From NCBI GenBank assembly GCA_022842745.1, contig JALHPA010000028.1:1-11486 (forward strand): DNA of 11,486 bases. The letters are read 5' to 3'. Position 1 is the stretch's first letter. Every line of letters starts with the position of its first letter. Origin of the DNA: Pirellulales bacterium. Lineage in GTDB: Bacteria > Planctomycetota > Planctomycetia > Pirellulales > JALHPA01. The notes beneath the pieces were generated by a model. That model was not told where the DNA came from and ran no database searches. It was given only the letters and a program-made list of their open reading frames with translations. Shown in pieces: positions 6,128 through 11,486 of this stretch. The position numbers and the translations under genes were made by a program.

Positions 6128-7462
6128 TCAAGGGGGACCGATCGCGCCTGAGTATCGCAGCGCCGCGAGGGCCGCGCCGATGAGGGCCGCCGCGGTGAGC
6201 ACTCCGAACCAGAATTGCCGCGCGCGGCGCGATTCCCGCCGGGCAATGCTGTCGGTTACGGCCGCGACCACGGGGGAGGGATCGGTTTCGGCGTGGGCCG
6301 GGGTGGCGCGATCGGCCGTATCGAAGCCAAAATCGGGAAAGCTTTCGGCGGTATCGACCAGTTCCTCGCTGCCGGTGTCGACGCCTCCTTCTTCGCGCCG
6401 ACGGCGGGCGGCCTCGGGATCGAGGGGAGAGGAGACCGACTCGCCTGCCCAGGGGCGGAGGCTGTGGAGGACATTCGCCATCGAGGGGACGCGGGCGGAG
6501 GGATCCTTGGCCATCATGGCGGCGATTACGTCGACGAAGGGTTGGCTGAGGGAGGGATTGAGGACGCGCGGATGGAGCGGCGTATCCTCGCAGTGGCGGC
6601 GGACTTTGTCGCGGGCGCTGCCGCCGGGAAAGGGGACTTTGCCGGTGACGGCGTAGTACAGGGTGCAGCCGAGGGAGTAGACGTCGCTTGCCGGGCCTAA
6701 GTGGGAGGGGGAAAGGATTTGTTCTGGGGAGAGGTAGTCGGCGGTGCCGACGACTTTGGCGGCGCGGGGATCGTATTCGCCGTCGTCGAGCCAGGCGAGG
6801 CCGAGGTCGGAGACTTTGGTGTGTCCCCGGGGGGTGACGAGCAAGTTGCCGGGTTTGACATCGCGATGGATCAGCCCGTGCTCGTGGGCGTATTGGAGTC
6901 CCTGGGCGGCTTGGGAGACGATGGTGGCGGCTTCGGCCATGCCGAGGGGACCGCGATCGCGGACGTAGCGGCGGAGATCGGTGCCGGGGATGTACTCGCA
7001 GACGAGAAAGTAGACCTGGCCGTCGTGCCCGGCGTCGAGGGCTTGGACGAGGTTTTCGTGGTCGAGCTGGGCCTGGGCGCGGATTTCGCGAGTGAAGCTG
7101 GCGATGGCGTCGGGAGTGGATTTGTGCTTGGGGAGGACCTTGATGGCGACCGTGCGTTTGACGAATTCGTGCTCGGCGCGGAAGACCTGGCCCATGCCGC
7201 CGCGGCCGATGGAGTCGACGATGCGGTACTGGCCCAACTTGAATTTGGTCAGGCCGGCGAGGAGATGGCGGGTTTGAAAGCGGGTGAGGCGGCCGGTGTC
7301 GACGAGAAAATCGGCAAGTTGCCGATCGGCTTCGGGGGTGGGGACATCGGCCCAGCGGCCGCCGGCTTGCAACTGCCGCACGGATTCGGCCAGGGCGGCT
7401 GACGAGAGCAAGCCGCTGGCCAGAATGCGCTGGCGAAAATTGGATTTGGCAGCGTGGTTCAC
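6128..7462 (-). CDS. Membrane-anchored serine/threonine protein kinase, PknB-like
   Basis: This 444-residue Hanks-type kinase phosphorylates Ser/Thr on unknown target proteins. Residues 1-76 are a helical lead-in ending in LTRFQTRHLLAG, a pattern familiar from planctomycete kinases. The kinase domain follows at about 80-335: glycine loop GRGGMG (86-91), catalytic lysine K108 in VAIKV, helix-C glutamate E126, HRDVKPGN (199-206) with catalytic D201, SDLG (218-221) with metal-binding D219 in place of the usual DFG, and GTADYLSPEQ (239-248) in the activation segment. All catalytic residues are present. A linker rich in Glu, Asp, Ser and Pro precedes one transmembrane helix (about 417-437) with only ~7 residues beyond it, so there is no external sensor domain of any size. 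The start is a GTG at 7462 with no clear ribosome site; no other start fits before the glycine loop. It lies 90 bases downstream of the coiled-coil gene and is followed by the sulfotransferase. Confidence 0.95.
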   Translation of the reverse strand: MNHAAKSNFRQRILASGLLSSAALAESVRQLQAGGRWADVPTPEADRQLADFLVDTGRLTRFQTRHLLAGLTKFKLGQYRIVDSIGRGGMGQVFRAEHEFVKRTVAIKVLPKHKSTPDAIASFTREIRAQAQLDHENLVQALDAGHDGQVYFLVCEYIPGTDLRRYVRDRGPLGMAEAATIVSQAAQGLQYAHEHGLIHRDVKPGNLLVTPRGHTKVSDLGLAWLDDGEYDPRAAKVVGTADYLSPEQILSPSHLGPASDVYSLGCTLYYAVTGKVPFPGGSARDKVRRHCEDTPLHPRVLNPSLSQPFVDVIAAMMAKDPSARVPSMANVLHSLRPWAGESVSSPLDPEAARRRREEGGVDTGSEELVDTAESFPDFGFDTADRATPAHAETDPSPVVAAVTDSIARRESRRARQFWFGVLTAAALIGAALAALRYSGAIGPP

Positions 7463-7535
7463 GATCGCGTTGGCGAGATGATCCAGCGCCAGTGGGGGCC
7501 AGCCGGGACCGGCGGTTGGCGGCAGGGCGTCTGTT

Positions 7536-7553
7536 GCGCATTCTGAGATGCGC
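7536..7553 (-). terminator. Intercistronic hairpin after the coiled-coil gene
   Basis: GCGCAT (7536-7541) and ATGCGC (7548-7553) form a perfect 6-bp stem with a 6-base loop. It begins inside the stop codon of the coiled-coil gene (stop 7553-7555). On the minus strand it is followed by AACAG, not a T-tract, so it is more likely a partial terminator or an RNA-stabilising processing hairpin that sets different levels of the coiled-coil protein and the kinase. Confidence 0.35.
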
Positions 7554-8026
7554 TAGGACGGGCTGTCGGTCGAACCGGGGGCGCTTGAGAGTTGTGAGAG
7601 GACCTGGAGGACGCCGTTTAAGTGCGCCAACCGAGGACCGAAACGATCGATGAATTCATTGAACATGAATTCGCCATCGAGGAGGTCGTCGGCACTGTCT
7701 TTGATTTCGCGGGTGAGCGTGTCGAGGAATTCGGCCTGGACCTTGCCCAGGGCGTCCGCAGCCTGGCGGCAATTGCGGGCGAGGCGGGGGTTGGCTTGCT
7801 TCCATTGGCCCAGCTCGGCCTGGCGCTGGCGGTGATTGGCGCCGACCTGGTTGACGAGTTCTTCGAGCAGCTCGTTCTGGCGATCCTGCGCGGAGAGGAT
7901 ATCACGCAGGAGGCGGACCTGTTCCTGGGCGGGATCCAGTTCGCTTGGGGGCGCAGCCGGATTGGCGCCGAGCGTGGTGTCGAGTTGGGTAAAGAGGGAC
8001 GACAAGGAACGGCTTTCTTGCGACAT
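7553..8026 (-). CDS. Conserved planctomycete coiled-coil protein of unknown function
   Basis: This 157-residue, soluble, mostly helical protein has no signal peptide or membrane segment. Residues 1-30 are Ser/Ala/Pro-rich and probably flexible. About 30-70 (AQEQVRLLRDILSAQDRQNELLEELV) shows heptad-like leucines typical of a coiled coil. The C-terminal half has WKQANPRLARNCRQAADAL, then LDTLTREIKDSADD and NEFIDRFGPRLAHLNGVLQVL. I recall similar small proteins from planctomycete genomes but know of no function. The ATG at 8026 is supported by AGGG 5 bases upstream (8032-8035) and a promoter whose predicted start point lies ~32 bases upstream. A longer frame from 8125 would overlap the divergent RluA-type gene and the promoter itself. 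It is the first gene of the unit with the kinase and sulfotransferase, so it could be a kinase partner or substrate, but this is inference from position only. Confidence 0.82.
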   Translation of the reverse strand: MSQESRSLSSLFTQLDTTLGANPAAPPSELDPAQEQVRLLRDILSAQDRQNELLEELVNQVGANHRQRQAELGQWKQANPRLARNCRQAADALGKVQAEFLDTLTREIKDSADDLLDGEFMFNEFIDRFGPRLAHLNGVLQVLSQLSSAPGSTDSPS

Positions 8027-8065
8027 ATTAGCCCTGCGCTCGCCAGCGGAATGAATTTGAGGTCT

Positions 8066-8095
8066 ATTGTAAGCTGGCTGGAAATAAATTGCCAA
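8066..8095 (-). promoter_or_regulatory. Sigma70-type promoter of the coiled-coil/kinase/sulfotransferase unit
   Basis: On the minus strand, TTGGCA (8090-8095, five of six to TTGACA) and TACAAT (8066-8071, five of six to TATAAT) are separated by 18 AT-rich bases. Transcription would begin near 8058, giving a ~32-base leader that contains the AGGG ribosome site for the ATG at 8026. It is the best promoter match I found in the window. No comparable + strand pair is evident for the divergent RluA-type gene in the same 97-base gap. Confidence 0.7.
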
Positions 8096-8123
8096 TCTTC
8101 GGTTCACGCGGCGCTGACGAATC

Positions 8124-9182
8124 ATGAATGAGGGACAAATATTTCACGTGCAGGAGGGTCACGACGGTAAAACGGTGGTTGCGGCACTTCGCGATTGGCT
8201 GCCTGCGCGGAGTTGGTCGCAGATTCGCAAGCTGGTAGCGTCGCGGCGGGTGCAATTGAACGGAAACCTGTGCCAGGACGAGGGGCGGCGGCTGACGAGG
8301 GACGACGTGGTGCGGGTGCTGGCGCAGGCAGCTCCGAAGCCGCCGAGCGAAGGGGACTTGCGTATCCACTATTTGGATCAGCATGTTTGCGTGGTGGAGA
8401 AGCCGGCGGGAGTGACGAGCACGCGGCACGCGGACGAGCGGAATTGGCCTGCGCGGAGGCGGCAGCTTCGACCGACGTTGGAGGAGATGCTGCCGGGAGT
8501 GGTGGCGAAGTTGGACCCACGGATGAAGTCGAGGCGGGGGGTGCCGCCGCCGCTGCGGCCGGTTCACCGGCTGGATCGGGAGACCAGCGGGCTGTTGGTA
8601 TTTGCGCGGACGGTGGTAGCGGAGCGGGGGCTGATGGAGCAGTTCAAGCGGCACACGACGAGCCGGCGGTACGTGGGGGTGGCGCAGGGGCGGGTGGAAG
8701 CGACGACTTTCGAGAGCCAACTGGTGCGGGATCGGGGGGATGGACGGCGCGGGAGTTTGCCGATTGGGGGAGGGGGCCAAACAGAGTTGCGTCGGGGGAG
8801 TGGGGCGGGCCGGGCGGGGGGAGTGGGTCGATCGGCGGAGGCGGGGAAGCGGGCGATCACCCATGTCCGGCCGATGGAAGTGCTGGGGAGCGAGGCGGCG
8901 GGTTTTTACACGGTGGTGGAGTGCCGGTTGGAAACGGGGCGGACGCACCAGATCCGCATCCATTTGGGTGAAGCGGGTAATCCCTTGTGTGGGGAGCGGA
9001 TTTACCGGCAGCCGATGTTCAAGAAGCCGATTCCGGATAACAGCGGTTCGCCGCGGGTGGCGCTGCATGCGGCGGAGCTGGGATTTGTGCATCCGATTTC
9101 CGGCGAGGTGATGTCGTTCGAGGCGCCGCTGCCGCAGGATTTGCAGGCGCTGATCGGGCGGCTGCGGGGGGGGCGAAAATAA
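8124..9182 (+). CDS. RluA-family RNA pseudouridine synthase with S4 domain
   Basis: This 352-residue enzyme converts uridine to pseudouridine in rRNA or tRNA. An N-terminal S4 RNA-binding domain (about 15-68) includes SWSQIRKLVASRRVQLNG. The catalytic domain starts near residue 80. HRLDRETSG (148-156) holds the catalytic aspartate D151, and LETGRTHQIRIHL (269-281) and GNPLCGERIY (285-294) are later family motifs. It is a little longer than typical RluA/RluD enzymes. The extra length includes an Arg-rich stretch at 100-140 before the active site and a Gly/Arg-rich low-complexity insertion at about 203-245. The exact target uridine, and hence RluA, RluC or RluD type, cannot be assigned from the sequence alone. 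There is no Shine-Dalgarno site before the ATG at 8124. It is divergent from the coiled-coil gene and ends 6 bases from the end of the convergent M14 peptidase gene. Confidence 0.95.
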   Translation: MNEGQIFHVQEGHDGKTVVAALRDWLPARSWSQIRKLVASRRVQLNGNLCQDEGRRLTRDDVVRVLAQAAPKPPSEGDLRIHYLDQHVCVVEKPAGVTSTRHADERNWPARRRQLRPTLEEMLPGVVAKLDPRMKSRRGVPPPLRPVHRLDRETSGLLVFARTVVAERGLMEQFKRHTTSRRYVGVAQGRVEATTFESQLVRDRGDGRRGSLPIGGGGQTELRRGSGAGRAGGVGRSAEAGKRAITHVRPMEVLGSEAAGFYTVVECRLETGRTHQIRIHLGEAGNPLCGERIYRQPMFKKPIPDNSGSPRVALHAAELGFVHPISGEVMSFEAPLPQDLQALIGRLRGGRK

Positions 9183-9188
9183 TCGGCT

Positions 9189-11003
9189 TTAGGGGGACGA
9201 TTCCGGGGCGAGCGCCGGGGAGGGGCTGGTGAGGGCGTGCCGGCCTCCTTTGTCGCTGCGGATGGAGACGGTGTAGGGGCCAGGGCCGGACACGAGCCAG
9301 CGGACGTAGCGGACGCCCAGTCCGGGGATGTTGCTGATGCGGAGTTCGGAGGGGCGGCGCTTCTGTTCGGCGGGATTGACGAAGAAGCGATCGTCGGAGA
9401 CCAGACCGCTAATGACTCTTATTTTGGCGGCTTGGATCGATGCGCGGTCGGGGGGGGTGACTTTGTGCTTGAGGTCGCTGGCGGCGTGGGTGGGGGTGAG
9501 GCGGTCGTTTTGAATCGCGGCGGTGACCTCGAAGAGTCCCGCGCCGAGATCCTTGACTTCGACGGACTGGACTTTGACGAGCGGGAGCTGGTCGGCGTGG
9601 TAGAGGGTGAAGGCCATGTTGCGGTGGCACTCTTCCTCCAACAAAAAGGAGGGGGGCTGGCGGAGCCAGTTCTTTTTGAGGCCGCCGACTTCGATTTTTC
9701 CGTAGAGGGGATGATCGACTTCGTGCCAGGGGACGATGCCGTCTCCCAGGAGCAAGTACTTGTTGAATTCACGCTGATCTTCATCGCGGCCGAAGAAACC
9801 GCCGCTGGCGGGTTTGCGGGAGAAATTGAAGGGAGTGAAGAGCTCGTTGGTAAAGGTGAAGGCGCCGTTCATGACGTGCAGCCAGTCGACTTCTCCGCCG
9901 TAGACTTCGTACAGATCCTCGGCGACGTTCATATAGCGATAGCCGGGGAGCATGGCCTCGCCGCGTTTGCCGATGAGATCGTAGACGGCTAGATCGTCGC
10001 CTTCGAAGCGGTCGTCCTTGGCGCCGGGGCCGCGGAGGATCATGCCGCCGGCATTGTGGTAGGACTGCGCGCCGGCGATGTTGGGGTGGGCGGCGATGAA
10101 CTCGGCGGCGAGACGGTTTTCCTGGATGGAGAGGGGGTAGCGATAGGCGCCGTTTTGGACGTAGGAGGGCTGCCAATTCCAGGGCCAGTCGCGATTGGGA
10201 TCGTAGAATCCGTCGCCGTCTTCGTTGACGCGGCCGTCGCGGTCGTTGTCGATGCCTTCCAGGCCGAGGAGGGTGTAGGAACCCCGTTCCTCCCGCTTGG
10301 CCTGGATCAGCAAGTCGGGGTAGTCGGGGTGGGGCTTGGAGCGGCCGTGGGGATCGCGGACGCGCATTTGGGTGATATGACCGTCGCCGTCGAGGTCGTC
10401 GGGACCGTCCTCGTCGAATAAGCCGTCCTTGTCGTCATCGACGGGACGCTGCCCGGAGCGCGGGGAGTGGGTGCTGTTGGGCTTGTGCATGTGGGCGTCG
10501 CGCGAGTCGGGGCTGAGCATGGGGAGGAGGTAGAAGACCCGATTGTCGAGCAGTTGCTGGATTTGCGGCGAGCGGGGAGAGGATTCCAGCAGGTACCAGG
10601 CGGTATAGAGGACGACCTCGACGCCTTGGATTTCGTTGGCGTGGATGCCGCCGTCGATCCAGAAGGCGGGCTTGGTTGTTTCGTCGCCGGATTTGAAGTT
10701 GGTGATCGTGAGGACCCACATTTCGCGGTCGCCGTATGACTTGCCCAGGGATTCCAAGCGGCAGCGGTCGGGGTGGGCGGCGGCGAGTTTTTTGAGGAGG
10801 TCGGTCGCCGCAGGATAGTCGTGGTAGCGGTTCCAGCGGGCTTCCACCTTGGGGTCGGCAGGGGCGCCGGCGGGTTGATAGATGGGTGGCGTTTCCGCGG
10901 CGGTAGCGGAGGGGATGGGGGTCGCCGCCAGGACGATGACGGACAACACCACGTTGAGGGCGCGCGCCGGGGGGCGGCGGTAAACACTGAGAAGGTCGTT
11001 CAT
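9189..11003 (-). CDS. Exported M14-family zinc carboxypeptidase
   Basis: This 604-residue exported metallopeptidase is expected to trim C-terminal residues from peptides outside the cytoplasm. A signal peptide covers about 1-36: YRR and later Arg, a hydrophobic core NVVLSVIVLAA, and a likely cut near SATAA/E. The M14 domain follows. Zinc ligands are H121 and E124 (GGIHANEIQG) and probably H316 (SYHNAGG). N270/R271 (PNRDWPWNW) match the carboxylate-binding Asn-Arg of carboxypeptidase A. E387 in FTNELF is the likely catalytic glutamate. Between them are aspartate-rich, calcium-site-like loops: DDDKDG (189-194), DDLDGDG (202-208) and DNDRDGRVNEDGDG (252-265). After about 480 comes a C-terminal domain that looks beta-rich. 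The ATG at 11003 fits the signal peptide; an in-frame start at 11186 would lie inside the upstream gene. The upstream gene stops 7 bases before this start and no ribosome site is visible, so translation is probably coupled. Confidence 0.93.
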   Translation of the reverse strand: MNDLLSVYRRPPARALNVVLSVIVLAATPIPSATAAETPPIYQPAGAPADPKVEARWNRYHDYPAATDLLKKLAAAHPDRCRLESLGKSYGDREMWVLTITNFKSGDETTKPAFWIDGGIHANEIQGVEVVLYTAWYLLESSPRSPQIQQLLDNRVFYLLPMLSPDSRDAHMHKPNSTHSPRSGQRPVDDDKDGLFDEDGPDDLDGDGHITQMRVRDPHGRSKPHPDYPDLLIQAKREERGSYTLLGLEGIDNDRDGRVNEDGDGFYDPNRDWPWNWQPSYVQNGAYRYPLSIQENRLAAEFIAAHPNIAGAQSYHNAGGMILRGPGAKDDRFEGDDLAVYDLIGKRGEAMLPGYRYMNVAEDLYEVYGGEVDWLHVMNGAFTFTNELFTPFNFSRKPASGGFFGRDEDQREFNKYLLLGDGIVPWHEVDHPLYGKIEVGGLKKNWLRQPPSFLLEEECHRNMAFTLYHADQLPLVKVQSVEVKDLGAGLFEVTAAIQNDRLTPTHAASDLKHKVTPPDRASIQAAKIRVISGLVSDDRFFVNPAEQKRRPSELRISNIPGLGVRYVRWLVSGPGPYTVSIRSDKGGRHALTSPSPALAPESSP

Positions 11004-11010
11004 GGATGGC

Positions 11011-11486
11011 TTACTTGAATTCGACGCGGGCGGTTTGTTTGCCGACGGAAGGGGATTGGACGGTGATGGTTGCCAACGCGGGCTTGCCCGCGGGGAAACG
11101 GACGAGCCAGATGGTCTCTGATTTGCCGCCGAGACCGGCGAGGGGTTCGAGGGGACGGCGGGGGGCTCCTTGCAGGAAGACGACATCGTTGGGGAGGGCC
11201 AGTTCGATCATGAGGGGGTGGACGGCGCGGTTCGTTTTGGCCATGTCGCTCATGGTGGGTAGGTAGCCGAGGTTGACGACGGTGGCGGTGATGCGGTGGA
11301 CGCCGCCGCCGAGGGCTTCGATTTTGGTATCCAGGTCGGCCAGCCGGGGGAGGCGCTGGCCGAGCTCTTGGAGGAAGCGGAGGTGTATATCGGCCAGGCT
11401 GTCGAGTTCTTTGGCCGGGGGATTGGAGAGGAGGAAGGGTTTGAAGCCGCCCACTTCGACGATTTGGGCTGGGAAATCGGGGTGTT
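11011..11486 (-). CDS. C-terminal part of probable second M14-family peptidase, 5'-truncated by window edge
   Basis: The frame is open from the right edge to the TAA at 11011-11013, giving the last ~158 residues of a protein. The visible part begins with HPDFPAQIVEVGGFKPFLL, followed by SNPPAKELDSL, a helical stretch, and a C-terminal beta-rich domain (KIEALGGGVHRITATVVNLGYLPT). This resembles the end of planctomycete M14 carboxypeptidases, and its VHRITATVVN segment parallels LFEVTAAIQN in the neighbouring peptidase. No zinc-binding or catalytic residues fall within the window, so the family call rests on the C-terminal region and on the tandem arrangement. There is no start codon to assign. 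With only 7 bases to the next gene, the two are almost certainly one operon. Confidence 0.72.
   Translation of the reverse strand, partial: HPDFPAQIVEVGGFKPFLLSNPPAKELDSLADIHLRFLQELGQRLPRLADLDTKIEALGGGVHRITATVVNLGYLPTMSDMAKTNRAVHPLMIELALPNDVVFLQGAPRRPLEPLAGLGGKSETIWLVRFPAGKPALATITVQSPSVGKQTARVEFK

Noticed and set aside
6118..6135. Two tandem copies of GTCAAGGG near the end of the kinase gene
   Set aside because: It is a short two-copy repeat, partly coding, in G-rich DNA, with no sign of a mobile element or array.
6120..7541. 473-residue minus-strand frame overlapping the kinase in another phase
   Set aside because: It is almost entirely Arg, Pro, Ser and His, without domain motifs. The alternative phase gives an intact kinase with all catalytic residues.
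8064..9092. 342-residue open frame on the minus strand opposite the RluA-type gene
   Set aside because: It is Pro/Arg/His-rich with no recognisable motif, lies wholly antisense to a clear pseudouridine synthase, and covers the start and promoter of the coiled-coil gene. It is a by-product of high GC and strand skew.
11004..11186. N-terminal extension of the M14 peptidase to an upstream start
   Set aside because: The added 61 residues are Ser/Pro-rich, overlap the upstream gene in another phase, and would bury the signal peptide.
1..11486. CRISPR arrays, insertion sequences, tRNA or rRNA genes, defence or toxin-antitoxin systems
   Set aside because: I saw no regularly spaced repeats, transposase, terminal inverted repeats or structured RNA genes. 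The DUF4375 gene stands alone without a toxin-like partner, so an immunity or defence role is not supported.

Overview
The window looks like chromosomal DNA of a high-GC planctomycete. This is inferred from gene content, since no rRNA or other taxonomic marker is present. Support comes from a PknB-like kinase with the planctomycete-style N-terminal lead-in, an exported M14 peptidase next to what looks like a second one, a coiled-coil protein of a type I know mainly from planctomycetes, and weak or absent Shine-Dalgarno sites at several genes. The + strand is richer in G than C whichever strand the gene lies on, so the bias looks replication-related rather than coding-related.

Layout. Positions 1-2179 (+) hold the 3' part of sdhA and all of sdhB, the flavoprotein and iron-sulfur subunits of a Bacillus/Wolinella-type succinate:quinone oxidoreductase. 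The membrane subunit is not in view. Converging on them, 2314-3576 (-) encodes a flavin-dependent halogenase-like oxidoreductase with its own ribosome site and a plausible promoter. After a 317-base divergent gap, 3894-4835 (+) encodes a zinc-ribbon protein with a C-terminal DUF4375 (DMP19-like) domain. Its base composition is clearly less GC-rich than its surroundings.

Positions 8095 down to 4878 (-) look like one transcription unit. A good sigma70-type promoter precedes a small coiled-coil protein (7553-8026), followed by a membrane-anchored Ser/Thr kinase (6128-7462) and a PAPS-dependent sulfotransferase (4878-6032). A hairpin separates the first two genes. A divergent gene, 8124-9182 (+), encodes an RluA-type pseudouridine synthase with an S4 domain. 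It ends 6 bases from the end of a convergent pair (-): a complete exported M14 zinc carboxypeptidase (9189-11003) and, 7 bases upstream of it, the C-terminal end of another gene, probably a second M14 peptidase (11011 to the window edge).

Most genes are housekeeping or typical planctomycete accessory genes. I see no CRISPR array, insertion sequence, tRNA, rRNA or clear defence system. The items most worth a second look are the halogenase-like flavoprotein, the compositionally distinct zinc-ribbon/DUF4375 gene, the coiled-coil/kinase/sulfotransferase unit, and the aspartate-rich calcium-binding-like loops inside the M14 catalytic domain.
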